Below, piece by piece: positions 10,819 to 23,041 of a stretch of 35,575 nucleotides of DNA. Location of the stretch: assembly GCA_018417955.1 (NCBI GenBank), contig JACTVC010000066.1, positions 1-35,575 on the forward strand, read 5' to 3'. The notes beneath the pieces were generated by a model. It ran no database searches. It saw only the letters and a list, made by a program, of their open reading frames with translations, and was not told where the DNA came from. The translations under genes and the position numbers were made by a program. How positions within the stretch are numbered: the first letter of the stretch is position 1; the number at the start of each line of letters is the position of its first letter. Origin of the DNA: Laccaria trichodermophora (taxonomy: Eukaryota > Basidiomycota > Agaricomycetes > Agaricales > Hydnangiaceae).

Positions 10819-12414
10819 ATGTCAGACTCGGAACTTACAAATTTCGATCCATGCGTAATGGCATTTTCTGCCAGCACCTCGTCAACCGACCTGGATTCTC
10901 ACTGGGGTAGCGCGGAATGGAAAGCCAACATGGTAAGTTATATATATATTATCTATACAATTATGCTAAATGAGCTAATTGGCTGCTTGTAGGAAAGGGA
11001 TCAAGAGTACAGATTAGGAGACTCCCTCGTAAGTGGAAATTTCACGGCTAATCCTATTTTCTTTTAACTGTATTCAATCAGAGACGGTTTATGGGGATTA
11101 GCCATAATTCAATTGAGATCTTTGAGGCTGAGCTACCTGATCTGCTCATCCAGGCACTCGGAGACTGGGAGAATGGGCAGGATCAAACGACGGAGCGCGA
11201 CACATTCATTGCCTACAAGCAAACCATGAGAGAACTTTGCACCCTCCTTTGGGGGTGTTCGCAAGCCGCACAAGTGTTGATGTTACTAAAGGGAATGTTT
11301 CCCTTAGGCACGTTTTTTGTACTGAATGCCGGGTGGAAAATTCTGCTCAGCTCTTCATGGCGACAACAAATTGTCACAAAATGTTTCACTCTAATTTCTC
11401 TATCAGAATTTTGTCCCATTCACATCGGACGCTTGGGGGCTGTGGCAGACCCGCAAGTGGAGGACAATGACCTACGCATGTACATCAACCACATTCTGGA
11501 ACCTAAAGTGAGTTTGTTTTCTTTTGCGCCTAGTAGTAGAAATAGATTTAACTCGACTGGCTAGATCTTCGACCGGCTTGAAAGCATTGTCAAAAACCTG
11601 CGTCACCATTTCCGCAGCGCCATTGAAACCCTCCCGCAATTTTCTGAATTAAAACAGCAATACGGACAATCTCGAGTGTGCATTCTCCGAGATTATCAAA
11701 CCATTGGCACCGGCGTTCATAAAAACAAATATGATATCATAACGGGGGAAAAATCTCAGTTTTTCGCAGCAAACACACTCCGAAACGCGGTTGTCGTGAT
11801 GTTGCAACACCACAGTGCTATAGATATAAAAGAAGCTATGATTGCTTGCGGTGAGGAAATCATGCCGATTTCTTCTCTGGTTATTCCCTCAACAATGGTA
11901 TTTTTTTCACTAAATCCTTTCAATTTATTGCTTATATTTTTTTTATTTGCAGATGGAAGCCGAGCTTCAGTTCCAGTTGGGTTGCGGCTCAAGCGGACAC
12001 CGCTTCATGCCAGAAGGAGCAGAGAGTCGTCTTTTGAAAGGGGAACATGAGGCTATGCTCTCACGACGTGACGATCTCGCAAAAGTCAAAAGGGGTCAGA
12101 TGCAAAAACCCATCTACTTCACCATTCAGATTCGGACACTGTTACTCCTGACCATCGAGCTTCTAGGCCCATTTTTGGGTCAACTCCCTACTCTGCGCAT
12201 TCGCCCTTGTGTGGAGTTTACCTCTGACTCATCGGAGGTACCATCGGATTCAGACATATCGGAGACGCGGAGTGCTACTGGTTCCAGTTTGATGTCGGAG
12301 CCTCGCGCGCCGTTTGTCGAAGACTCAGATGACAGTGGGCCATTCATGGAGGACAGTAGTAGCCCTATTGACTCCCAGTCGGGGGCAAGGAGTTTCCCAC
12401 TGCGGCCACGATAG
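10819..12414 (+). CDS. Conserved-looking hypothetical protein, 456 aa, five exons
   Basis: Exons 10819-10932, 10993-11028, 11082-11507, 11565-11897 and 11953-12414 join in frame at consensus introns (GTAAGT..TGTAG, GTAAGT..ATCAG, GTGAGT..GCTAG, GTATTT..TGCAG), all phase 0, giving 457 codons with stop. The N-terminus is acidic (MSDSELTNFDP). The middle contains HNSIEIFEAELPDLLIQALG, then TLPQFSELKQQYG, RDYQTIGTGVHKNKYD, and a hydrophobic helix TIQIRTLLLLTIELLGPFL. The C-terminus is Ser/Asp-rich (SDSDISETRS). I do not recognise the family. One oddity is that in 11,270-11,435 a second frame also reads smoothly (VFCTECRVENSAQLF, FHSNFSIRILSHSHRTLG) and would rejoin the main frame if one G were lost from the G5 run at 11435-11439. 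A pair of compensating frame changes or a missed small intron is therefore possible. Confidence 0.68.
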
Positions 12415-14099
12415 TTCGGACTCTCACCCAGTGCGCTATTAGTAATACTCAACTTACCACACACCGAGTTACACGCCGACTCGTCACTGCTGGCTCTTGA
12501 TCAAAATGGTACAGTATTAGAATGCTACGACTCACTTACACATTGAACTGCAATTTCCCAATGTATCACCACCGTGACCGGCTCGAAACAATATGAAATC
12601 CTAACGGTAGACGGATGACACAAAACTTTCTGCAGTGCTTTGCCGCAGCACGAACTTCTTTCTAAAATTGCTAGTACTACTATTTGAACTTGATTTAAAC
12701 TGGGGGGCCCGAGATGTCACAACTTCTACCCCTTTCGGCCTGTCCCAGCATCCGAAAATTTCTTACACAGACTCATTGTCCCAAGGCAGAGCCCTCGCAC
12801 ACACGGTCAGAAATTTAAAATGCCATAGTGATGAAAAGAAATTTCCCTCGAAACTTGGAGGACGTTCCGGTATTCGAGATTCCGACCCTCAGACCCACAG
12901 TTCGGAGTCTGGACAGTCCACGACAGTATTATTGACTTCTCATCTCCATGTGTTATAAGTGTTCGACAAAAATGAATGTAATTTATCTGGCAAAGAGAGA
13001 TACTAGTAGTAGAAGGCTAAATGCGGAACGGCGGGACCGATGAGAACATCTGCATAGGCCCACCAGAACGACAGCCAAGGGCAGGACGACAACGAGACAA
13101 GGATGACAAGAAGGTGATAGGCCTCCTTGTGCTCGTGTCTCGTTGCCGAGTCACTTCGGCTCTCGAGGCACACCATATACTTCGCCTTGCCTCGCCCCGC
13201 CGTCGCCATTTGTTGTTGCCCTCCGTGTCATTGGTGTTCGTCTGTTATCCTTGATGAAATGCGGTGAGTGTCATGAGCTCGTTGTAATGGATGAGGTTGA
13301 CAATGGCGAGGCGACATGACGATGGGCGTTGCCAGTGGATGGGCGAGGAAGTTGGAGAGATGTGACGTTTGCACCCCCACAGAAACTTTGTCAGCCTCGC
13401 CCGACATGTGGCGCGGAGGGTCGGAATCTTTGGAATAAGTACTACTAGTAGAATCATAGAATCATAAATTGGCTGACTACATTACATAAGTAATTCAGGT
13501 ACGAGTGGAATGTAAGTAAGTAAGTAAATTCAGGTAGACATAATTCGGACTGTAGATGAGGGGGAAACTGCGGATGCGATGAATGAGAGAGGAGATGGTA
13601 ATTGTATTGTTGTAGAATTTCGGGTTTTTTGGTAAGGATTTGTTGTACGCCGGACGATTCCCCATATCCTAGCGACGAGCTTGATACACACAAAGTGCCA
13701 TTGTGAGGCAAGGCGAGCTTTGAGATGGGCACTAGAAAGAGACGATTGAGACGATGGCTAAGGTGATTCAGGTGATGGAACAGGGCCAGGAACCGGAGGT
13801 AATACTTTCTAGTACTCGGAAGGGATCACGTCCGGAATAGGCCTGAGTGTGACATCTCAGGTCCAGCTCAGACATGACAACTTGCGAAGTGCTGTAATTA
13901 TTAATACGATCATCGGGCCACAACCGTTGCCACCAGGCTGGTGACACACTCTCCGTGACCCTCATCGGACTCTCCAACAACTCCGAGTCTGAGTTGTTTA
14001 CATCCCACGTTCTTGAAGCTTGAAGCCCACCCATCCAAAATCCCGTTTCTCTGTATTCAATACTAGGCTGTCTTTCTCATTAACAAACTTCAGCCTCCA
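12415..14099. other. Gene-poor stretch
   Basis: No gene can be supported with confidence. A minus-strand frame at 13768-14034 (88 codons, starting MGGLQASRTWDVNNSDSELL) has a plausible start but no recognisable motif. TACTAGTAGTA-type palindromic microsatellite pieces occur near 13,000 and 13,440 (also near 8,510). They could bound a small degenerate element, but no target duplication was found. Confidence 0.3.
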
Positions 14100-14459
14100 A
14101 TGCATTCCATAGTTCCTAAAGTTGAGCGGCGCTCTTTACCAACTTCAAGTTCTTCCCGGAGAAGAAAACCCATACGAAATTCCCTCAATGAACCACTTTT
14201 TAAGTCCGCTTTGCCTGACTTACTCAAGGGCTTTTCCTCAAACTCATCGGTAGGTAGAACTTCCAGATATCATATTTTGTGCTTAACGCTTTTTCAAGCT
14301 CCCCCCACCGCCTCTCTCCTTAGACACGGATTCAGACTCTTCTTCTACAATCTTAGATTCTGCAGAGACGTATAGAACACTGCTGCCTCCAGCCTGGAGA
14401 AGAGGCACTCCACACACAACGGAATCCTTCGATCAACCACTTTTTCAGTCGGCTTTACC
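14100..14459 (+). pseudogene. 5' part of host gene interrupted by the KDZ transposon
   Basis: An ATG at 14100 opens a 150-nt exon (MHSIVPKVERRSLPTS .. LFKSALPDLLKGFSSNSS). After a 49-nt intron (14250-14298) a second exon follows from 14299 (SLDTDSDSSSTILDS .. PPAWRRGTPHTTESFDQ) and is cut at LFQSALP by the transposon end. The sequences ending LFKSALPDLLKGF and LFQSALP(DLLKDF) are tandem duplicates of one exon. The reading frame resumes across the element at 35247, so the gene was intact before insertion. The function is unknown; the visible protein is Ser/Pro/Asp-rich and probably disordered. Confidence 0.6.
14452..14459. repeat. Left target-site duplication of the KDZ element (GCTTTACC)
   Basis: Exact match to 35239-35246. 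The first G may instead be counted outside a 7-bp duplication. Confidence 0.85.
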
Positions 14460-15182
14460 CACTTCAGTCACCCATTTTTGGGTACCTATGAGGTTATCCA
14501 ATTCTTTGAATTAGGGAACCTTAGTGGTACCCCATTCCAGAGTGGTATGACCCTCATACCAATTCCATCATACCATGGTATGGATGCCACATACCATTCC
14601 ACCTCATACCATACCATACCATTCCATTCCATACCATACCATACCATACCATACCATACCATTCCATACCATACCATTCCATACCATTCCATACCATACC
14701 ATACCATACCATACCATACCATCATTCCATAGCTGTCACAGGGTGTCTGGGGTCCTTTTTACAAAATATGAAAATTATTTCTCCAGGCTGCAATACTGAT
14801 CCATTGGGCTCCATTTTTTGTGGAATGGTTCTTCAGATTTCTTCTAACATTTTAAGCTACAAGTGGAGGCTATAGGATGAACTTGATCCTTTGAAAATTC
14901 ACTTGAAAATTAGCTTGATTGGGCTTTATCCCAGGGTTTGGCCATTTTCACTGTGGATAATCCATCACAAGCCACTTAAAAGTGTATATCTTGCCAGGCC
15001 ATTTATATTCATGACAAATAAATTAATGTTGTATCCATCACAATGGCATGGGCTCTGAATGAAAACAAGAATTTTGCAAGACTTTATTTATTGCAAAGGC
15101 ATGACTGCTCTACATTTCAAGAAAAGTTTGACACTATATGTGCATATTGCAAGGGTCAAGTTCAACTGTTATATGACAAAAG
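14460..15182 (+). repeat. Left terminal inverted repeat (723 bp)
   Basis: Near-identical to the reverse complement of 34522-35239. The shared sequence runs from CACTTCAGTCACCC through a CCATA-type pentamer tract to TGACAAAAG. The 5-bp length difference equals one pentamer unit. Beyond 15182 similarity continues in diverged form to about 15,600. An internal partial duplication (the stretch with CACTATATGTGCATATTGCA occurs at about 15,131 and 15,250) is present only on this side. Confidence 0.92.
14590..14722 (+). repeat. CCATA/CCATT pentamer array within left TIR
   Basis: Tandem CCATA units with interspersed CCATT variants. The mirrored array lies at about 34,983-35,115 on the other strand. 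Confidence 0.9.
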
Positions 15183-15668
15183 GTTCATTCAACTCCTGCT
15201 CTATACCTCAAAATATATCAATCAGGCTCTGCATTTCAAGAAAAGTACAACACTATATGTGCATATTGCAGGGGTCAGTTTGGAATGTGTAACATGACAA
15301 AATGTTGCTTGATCAATATGTGTGTAGGCAGTTATACAAGAACTGCAGAATGAATGATGGATGGCCATTGGAGACCCCCCACATCTTCTGATCTTTGGTT
15401 GATGTGAATTTTTGCTAACAAAGGTCAGTAGTCACATTGGCCAGTCCTGCCACAATCTGACATGTGCTTTCCATGCATAAAAAATAGTCACTTCACCATT
15501 GACTTTTCAACATAGTCTGCTCTACCAGTATTGTTCCATCCCTTGCCTTTGTTCCATTTCAAGGACCTACTACCTACCTACTAATGTTACCATGTTAATA
15601 TATTGTCATTACCTCTATATAGTACACATAGGCATACACACCTCCTACCCCAGACCATCAAATGCAAT

Positions 15669-16255
15669 CATACCCCCAATGGAATCATACCATACCTCAG
15701 CATCGGAATAATACCACAAAGATGGAATCATGCCATATCATCCCATTGTAATGATTCTATAGAGATGGAATTATGCCATGCCATACCATTGGAACAATTC
15801 CATAGTCATGGAATCATACCATGTCATACTGTTGGAATAATTCCATAGCGATGGAATCATACCATGCCATACCAATGGAACAGTTCCATATTGATGGAAT
15901 CATACCATACTATACCATTGGAATAATTCCATAGCAATGGAATCATACCATGCCATACTATTGGAATGATACCATAGTGATGGAATCATACCATACTATA
16001 CCATTGGAATAATTCCATAGCAATGGAATCATACCATGCCATACCATTGGAATAATTCCATAGCAATGGAATCATACCATGCCATACCATTGGAATAATT
16101 CCAGACTGGGGGGATCATACCATGCCATAGCAATGGAATTATACCATACTGGTGGGATTGTACCATACCATATGATTGGAATTATACCATACTGGTGGGA
16201 TCATACCATTCCATAGCAATGGAATCATGCCATACAAGTGGCATCATACCATACC
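15669..16255 (+). repeat. Left subterminal ~42-bp minisatellite
   Basis: About 14 imperfect units of the form ATGGAATCATACCATGCC followed by ATACCATTGGAATAATTCCATAGCA. Many units contain the 13-bp palindrome TGGAATAATTCCA. The array is in the opposite orientation to the array at the other end of the transposon, so it behaves like the TIRs and probably supplies transposase-binding sites. Confidence 0.85.
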
Positions 16256-16371
16256 ATAGGCTATATCTACCATCCCACTACTACTATACCTGTATTATAC
16301 ATCCCCCCTAACCATAGTCATACCAAAAGAGACTCTCTGGTTGAAGTTAACTGATATCAATCATTGTAAAG

Positions 16372-16785
16372 TTAGCTTTAGCCCCCATTGACAAAAACAC
16401 AGTAGAAGGCCAGCAATATTCAGGTAAGGTTAGCTTGCAGCCCAAGTATACTCCATGTACCACCAATAAAGTATGCTACGTCACCCCAATCTCCACAAAC
16501 ACAGTACAAGGCAGCAAAATTCAGCCAAGAAAACAATTATAAGACAGTCTTAGCCCCGTTTTCTGCAGAGGGCCACCAAATACTTATATCTACCTGAAAT
16601 ACAAGTATGCCCAAGCAATTTCTACCAGAAACTGCTAAGTAAGAGTCCACAACACACCTCTATCTAGCAGAAATAAAGTATGCTATGTATGGTGTAGCCT
16701 TGTCTACCAAAACTAATCTAAGTCTGGTGTACCCCTGTTTACCAGAAACACAGAGTAAAGATGATAAGCACAGCAAAGTAATCGA
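16372..16785 (+). repeat. Direct repeat R1 (414 bp)
   Basis: Runs from TTAGCTTTAGCCCCC to AAAGTAATCGA and matches 17267-17680 almost base for base with the same length. Non-coding. The preceding 16,256-16,371 is AT-rich sequence without visible features. Confidence 0.85.
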
Positions 16786-17266
16786 CCGGACCGAAAAAAG
16801 ACCACAGACCACGGTTTTTTGTAGTCTATAGACCAGTCTTGGTCTTCTTCAGTTTTAACTGGTTTAAGACCGGTTTTCTGGCCAATATTTTAAAATTATG
16901 AATCGGTAAATGTGTTAACATTTTTCGTAGCTTTGAAAAGAGCCCAAGAACGTTAAATTCTGTTGAGAATTGGTGTTTCTATAAAAAAAGTCTTGTACAT
17001 CTACTACTTTTAACGAAATTTAACATTTTCAACTATATCTTTGTCAATTTTGAACCAATTAATACATGCTTGAGTGCGTTTTGAAGGGTATTTAGTGGGC
17101 TACAAAAAACCGGTCCTAACCAGTTAAGACTGGTTTATTTAAACTGGTCTTTTTGCGGTCTTCACTTCTCAAAAATGAAAAAACTGGACCTGCGGTCCAG
17201 TTTTTTGCAGTCTTGGTCCAGTCTGGTTACAGTCTTTTTCCAGTCACAAGACCGGACTTCCAAACA
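16786..17266. mobile_element. 481-bp AT-rich MITE-like segment between R1 and R2
   Basis: Bounded by GACCGGACC-type ends: GACCGGAC occurs at 16784-16791 and again at about 17250-17257. Both edges carry repeated GGTC/GACC plus A/T-run motifs in inverted arrangement (CCGAAAAAAGACC on the left, GTCTTTTTCCAGTC on the right). No open frame of note. It resembles a hAT-like MITE, but its exact ends and a target duplication are not clear. Confidence 0.5.
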
Positions 17267-17680
17267 TTAGCCTTAGCCCCCTTTTACAGAAACCCAGTAG
17301 AAGGCCAGCAATATTCAGGTAAGGTTAGCTTGCAGCCCAAGTATACTCCATGTACTACCAACAAAGTATGCTAAGTCACCCCAATCTCCACAAACACAGT
17401 ACAAGGCAGCAAAATTCAGCCAAGAAAACAATTATAAGACAGTCTTAGCCCTGTTTTCTGCAGAGGGCCACCAAATACTTATATCTACCTGAAATACAAG
17501 TATGACCAAGCAATATCCACCAGAAACTGCTAAGTAAGAGTCCACGACATACCTCTATCTACCAGAAATAAAGTATGCTATGTACGGTGTAGCCTTGTCT
17601 ACCAAAACTAATCTAAGTCTGGTGTACCCCTGTTTACCAGAAACACAGAGTAAAGATGATAAGCGCAGCAAAGTAATCGA
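17267..17680 (+). repeat. Direct repeat R2 (414 bp)
   Basis: Second copy of R1. It ends 23 bp before the stop codon of the minus-strand cargo gene and so forms that gene's 3' flank. Confidence 0.85.
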
Positions 17681-17703
17681 TGTCCCCTTCCGATGCCAAA
17701 CAA

Positions 17704-20700
17704 TCAGAAACCATGGCCCTCACCCGGGTATTGTCTACGTAGCGGATTAACTTCTGAGAAACGGTCCGACTCATCACCACTTTCCAAAGGCCCACGTCCC
17801 GACCTCTGATTGCCGTAACCAGTAAAGCCGTCGTGGGCTTGCCCATAGTACCCACCAAACTCATAAGGATGAACATATCCTCGATATTGGGGACGGCCGC
17901 CACGCCCCCTTCCACCAAAGCCAGATGGCCCGTATTGTCGTGGGTGTTGGCCAAGAAGCTGATTATTTGCGAATTGAGGGGGAAGTCGGAGGTGTTGGTT
18001 GTCCATCCGAACTGGATGGTGATAGTCTTCCATATATGTGTTGTGTTCCTCTTCATCATGCATGTTGACGTCGTTATAGTAATGGGCCTGAGGAGCTCTG
18101 AACTGAAAGCCCCCCGCGTGCTCTGAGGCAGCCTCGTCTTGGGCACTCGGTCGCTGCGAAGTGCCACGGGGTTTATGCACTGGCTCTGAGCCACTGTCGT
18201 TCTGTTCGGGCCGTGGGTGCTGAGGCCTGGGATGTGGATTCATGGTTCGTGAGGCCTCTGGGCCACTGTCCTCAGGTGCGCGGACCTGACGCTGGTATGC
18301 GACACGGGGGTCTTGTGCTTTCTGTTGGCGAGAACCTGCACGTAAAACCTCTGAGCGACTTTCATCGTGTGGACCCAGAGCGTGTGACGTACCATGGTAA
18401 TTGCGTGCTTGCTGTTGAACCGAACCTGCTGCTTCGTTTGACGTATCCTCGCGGCGCACTCGCTTAGCAGGAGGGGAGGCTGTCGGGGAGTTCACCGCAG
18501 GGCGAGTCCCGTCGGCCATTTCTTCATCGGAAGCGCAATGTTCTACGTTGTATACCACTTTTGGTCGAGGTTTGGGCTCGCGTGGCTGCTGTGGAAACGG
18601 ATCTGCCGCTTGGTGTGATGTTCCCTGGCGGTGAACAAGCTTTGTCGGTACTGGAGGTCGAGAGTCGTTGGCGCTATCGTCGTCCGAAGGTGGGTCCTCA
18701 ACATATATCACTTTGGGTTGAGGTTTGGGCTCCTCGCGTAACTTGCGTTTCTGAGCGTCGGATTGAGTGGATTTGGTCGTCTTCTTCTTGGTAACTTTCA
18801 ACGTGTTCTCGTCGATCGCCTGACTGCGAGCTCTCGCTCGAAGGAGAGGCGCCACATCCGGCCCACCATCTTTTTGTCGCGCCGCATTGTGGACTTCGGG
18901 CTGACAGTTTTTGATGCGGGCCAAGACCTTCACCTCCCCCGACTCCGTAACTCCCGTGACGATAGGTATCTCCCGCCATTCTTCGCTCCCTTCATCCAGA
19001 GACTTATGATCTAGAGCCCTTCTGTCAGATGATGTTGAGTGATTTAAGTGGAACTTACCGTCAGACCATGCCACAATACGAGGAGCCAAATCCTTCAACT
19101 CATCATCCTTGCTCATCAAGTACGTGAACATGACGGTGATTCCAGGTGAACTGATATCGCTGACGGACCAGCCTTTCGCGCCAGGGAAAGGCTCCTTGCA
19201 GGGCCATCGCTCGAGGACCATTTGCGCATCACGGCAATGGGTCAAAAAATTTGCCCACACCGAAGAGCCCGCCGCTACCTCTGGTCCTGCCCATTCCACT
19301 TCACCCCAGTGAGCCTCAAGCTAAACGATGGAACAGAAGACAACATACCCATTTGGAACTTCAACAGCTGGGGGACACATCTTCGAGCGCGATCTCTTGT
19401 TATTTCTGTGGGGCGGCACTCCCAATACGCTGCAGGCACGGCAGTTATGGGAAGGTTAAGATCGGGGTCAATGGGGTTGGCTACAGCTTTCGCAGTCTTA
19501 GAAGCTTTTGTCGATGGTTTGGACGGTTTTTTCAGTCCGCGTGGCATGGTAGGGGACTTTGGTAACGACACTTCATCACTCTGCGGGATGTTGGCAACAT
19601 CCCGACCCAGCAACTGCGCCAAGTTTACAGACTTCGGTGCGATCAACTTCGAATCCATTCCCCTTCAACGTTAATGTCAATAAATATGTTTTTTGAGCCA
19701 GTCAAGGTCGAAACTTACCTAAGGAGCGTCGTTAAATGATGAAGCATCTGTTTGATATCAGCTTGACAGTGCTCGATGACGCCCTGAAGATGTGTATTCC
19801 CTGTAAGGACCGTCGCGGCTTGGTTGGCGACAGGATCCCGCGGAATGATGATCCCAATCATGTCGACATCGGCACGTCCCAGGGCCGTTGCCTAAAAATC
19901 AGGAATCATTAGAAAGCAGCTCGAGAAAAAAGGCTGAAGACTTACCAAGTCTTGAACTTGCTTCAGTGCTGTTTTTGTTATCTTAAATTCTTGCCCGTCC
20001 GTCTCAGGCCTGAGCTCGGCTAACTCAGCCACCATCTCCTCCACGAATTTATCCATCTGATCCGGCGACAACTTCTCCACAATATTGTTGTACATGGCGG
20101 CAGCCTGAGTAACCCATGACCCTCCACCTGAATACAACATCAGACCTCGAGACGAACAATGAGTCTAAGTGCTTACTTTTTCTTGGATTGTAAGGCTGGT
20201 AACGCAGGTACATTTGCCAGATGTCCCAACGCGAGGCTTCCCGAGAAAGGGACACATTGAACCCTCCTTTCCGCAGCACAGACTCAGGTGTGCGACCCAT
20301 GTTCTTACAATGCGCGACAATGGTATCCGCGAGTTCCATGGCCAGTTGAGTCTCATGAGCCGTGAATGGGCCACGCTTCATTGATTCTGCCGGATCATCT
20401 CGCCTTTTCCCCAAAGCCTTTGTGCTCGCGACAGGGTGTGCAGTGGGCACTTCGGAAGGCCGTTCCTCATCCGCATCCGAACCCTCACCCTCTGCCGAAG
20501 GCCTTTGCGCTGGTGGTTTGCTCTTGGCTAGCCGACGTAGTTTTTGCGCAAAGTTATCACTTGGGTCTGAGCCCCCATCGTCTTTGGAAGGACGGTCCTC
20601 GTCCGCATCTGAACCCTCAACTTCTGCTGAAGGCCTTTGCGCTGGTGGCTTGCTCTTGACGAGCCGACGAAGTTTTTGCGCAAAGATCTCACCTGGGGTT

Positions 20701-23041
20701 GAGCCCCCATTGTCCTTCGACTTCCTTGCAACGCGTTTAAGTTGTCGACCCCGTGAAACCTGGTTCTCTCCCAATTCGTTGCTGCGAGTGGCACTTGAAC
20801 GCCCCTTCCGACCCTTTTTCTTACTCATTCGACGCCTGTCCTGCTCATCCTCTTCCTCCATCCTCCTCTCATCATCATCCTCCTCTTCCGCGGTATCCAT
20901 CTCATCATGGCCCCGTCCCCTGTTCTTGCGAGCCCATTCACGTTGACGCGCCTTCGCCTCCTCGGTTTCGCCGAAGTCGCTACCTGACCCGCAAGAACTC
21001 GATCTATAGGCCTTTTCGCCATCTTGATCTGCATCGGGCATTGACTCTGCTTGGTTGTCGTCCTCCTTTGGGCCGCCTGACTCTTTCTCCCCGCCTGACT
21101 CTACTTCAACAGCTTCCTGCCCGGACTCCTTTGCGCCGGCAGACTCATCGTCTAGCTCATCAGCTCTTTCCTGGGCGATTATCTCAGCTTCCACCCACCA
21201 TGCCTCCACCTCAGCAAGATCGTGTAACGCCCGAGGTTTGTCTGTGGTATATCCTGGGGGGAGTTGCTCCCATTGATGACTTGCGCGATTATACCAACAA
21301 GTGTATGGGGCATACGCAGCCCAATCCTCCGGCCCAGCCAACCCAATCCTAGATCGATAACCTACATAACCCAGGTCCTCGATAGCTCTGCCAATACGGC
21401 AGAAATAGTTGGTCCCTGGATGCGGAACAGCTGATGCTGAAGGGAGGGGAAGCCCGTCATCCGACGGCATCGTGGAATCAAATTCCTCATCACTGGACGC
21501 TGGGTCCGGGGTCAAGGGCTCGCGCGAGTTCAGCGCAGGGTCAATAACATTAAGGGGGGGGATGTCCGGCTGGTTACGTATTTTGTAGAGGCCCCGTGAA
21601 CGAGGAGCGGGCCCTGTCGTGCGGGAGAGCGGTGAAGACAGAAGAAAACCAGAAGAATCATTGCTGTAGAATGCATTGTCAGTGCCAATGTCACTATGCG
21701 TAATAGAGGAAACATACGTCGGAATAAGAGTCGAATGGATCGCGAAAGTTTCGTCCGCTGATGGGGATACTCTTGCTGAGGCAGATCTAGCAAATATTGG
21801 TGAACCGACTGGCAGGATTGCTCAAACAATCAGACACACCTCAGTGTAGCCTGAAGGCCCAACGGCAAACCCGAAGATGCAGATGCAGAGGCATTAGAAG
21901 CCCTACCATTCGGATTTCTGTTGTAAAAGATGTCTTCGGCGGCGTCGGGTAAGTCATCCTTGCGTCTGTGGAGGTTACATTTTATATAAAATGACGGCGG
22001 GGTCGAATCTGACGTCACTAACCGATTATCGCGAGAAACAAGGTTCTGGGTTGGCGTGGTCTCTGGGTCGTCCACGTCCATAACCCTGCAGGAACGTCAG
22101 CCAAATACAGATGCAAAGATCCCAGCGAACAAGGAGTTAACGCTGGTGAAACCCAAGTGAAACGACAAAGAGTCAAGTTTCACAAAGGGAAGGATACCCC
22201 GCGACAAGGAGTCAAACGGTCTATCCCCTGGGACACATACACGCACTCTTTTTGGCGGCCGTAGGCACGGGTTGATTTGGGGATCTTGCTTTGGGCAGTG
22301 TCTTGCTGTTCGGATGTACTAAGAGCTCCCTTCGTCATCGTGACCACGGCCTGAGTAGCATCAGAGCTGAGCGCCTCTTGGTTGACCATGGCCCCTGCTG
22401 CGGTGGTGGAGGGTTCATCCGGAGTGGGCTGATCATCGACTACGGCATTGTTGCTAGCATCGGTGTCCGTGACGCTAGAGGGCACGTTGAGCTTTTGACC
22501 AAGGGTCATAGAATACACATATACCTTTCATTTTCTGTAGTCAATCCTGACCTCTCATGGTCCGAATTCCGGACAGGAGCCTTCTTGACTGCTTTCGATG
22601 ATTTTCTGATGGCAGACATTGGTGAGGATCCTTAACTCCCATGTATAAACTTACTTTTTGGAACGACGAGGGCGCTTGACTGCCGGAGTCGCTCCAGTGT
22701 TGACGATGGCATTGACGCTGGCGTCTGCTTTTTTCTTGGAGCGGGTAGGAGGACCCACAGCCTGAGGGGCTACGGTGTCGGCAACTGCATTGCCGCTAGC
22801 TTCGACGGCGGTGGCACTATATAGAACATTGAGTAAAGAACGTGCACAAAAAAAATCCCGAGTCACCTCTGAGCCTCCTTGGTTGGCGCAGACTTTCCAG
22901 CTCCCTTCTGAATTTTTTGAGCGACGTGGCGAACTGTGGAGGCAGCGTACTCACTTTAGTGGTTGCCCTGCCTTCGCCTACTGGGGGCAAAAGGACGACA
23001 GGTACTAATTTACGCGCACGAAGCTGACGGCCTTCAGACAT
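17704..23041 (-). CDS. Cargo gene A: 1,519-aa disordered, repeat-bearing protein with RGG-like tail
   Basis: Fourteen exons join in frame: complement of 17704-19010, 19059-19298, 19349-19662, 19719-19891, 19946-20127, 20177-21663, 21718-21786, 21840-21965, 22023-22085, 22247-22474, 22525-22605, 22655-22816, 22867-22907, 22955-23041 (1,520 codons with stop). The N-terminus (MSEGRQLRARKL) is Lys/Ala/Pro-rich. Next come a globular patch (YFCRIGRAIEDLGYVGYRSR), acidic and basic tracts, and two ~44-aa repeats with FAQKLRRL.KSKPPAQRPSAE. A helical region (SREASRWDIWQMYLRY, then YNNIVEKLSPDQMDKFVEEM) follows, then CRPTEITRDRARRCVPQLL, and a Gly/Arg/Tyr-rich tail (GFGGRGRGGRPQYRGY). This suggests a chromatin- or RNA-associated protein; the family is not recognised. 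The acceptor at 19299 is weak. The 161-nt intron 22086-22246 carries a hairpin triad; alternatively the ATG at 22081 begins a separate shorter gene. Confidence 0.68.
22122..22226 (-). ncRNA. Hairpin triad T1 (in gene A intron)
   Basis: Three stem-loops read on the minus strand with loops of the TTGACTC.TTGTC type. The stems are CCAGCG/CGCTGG (22122-22127 with 22141-22146), GTGAAAC/GTTTCAC (22157-22163 with 22177-22183), and GGATA plus CG pairs around 22192-22226. Loop sequence is shared; stem sequence is not. They lie inside the 161-nt intron of gene A. Whether they act as RNA or DNA is not known. Confidence 0.7.

Noticed and set aside
12998..13450. Possible small transposon bounded by TACTAGTAGTA palindromes
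   Set aside because: No matching terminal repeats beyond the palindromic microsatellite and no target duplication were found.
14486..14732. Long open frames encoding HTIPY-type or GMVWY-type peptides in the pentamer tract (also 34,829-35,221)
   Set aside because: Any pentamer array without stops gives open frames on both strands. Composition is purely repetitive and the same frames appear in mirror image in the other TIR.
15043..15297. Small gene in the left TIR (starting MAWALNENKNF), mirrored at 34,259-34,645
   Set aside because: The frames differ between the two TIR copies beyond the shared part, have no recognisable motif, and end in unrelated sequence.
16786..17266. LTR retrotransposon or TRI-type miniature element formed by R1-M-R2
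   Set aside because: R1 and R2 do not begin TG and end CA, and no primer-binding site or polypurine tract was seen next to them.
20362..21352. Plus-strand open frames of 194 and 199 codons opposite gene A
   Set aside because: They are antisense shadows of a long GC-rich exon with Glu/Ser/Asp-rich sense coding. The sense frame joins 13 other exons in phase.
22023..22247. Two separate genes, one ending near 22180 and one starting at ATG 22081
   Set aside because: Donor GTGCGT at 22246 and acceptor CTGCAG at 22086 join the frames exactly, and the total is a whole number of codons. The split model remains an alternative because triad T1 lies just upstream of that ATG, as T6 does before gene C.
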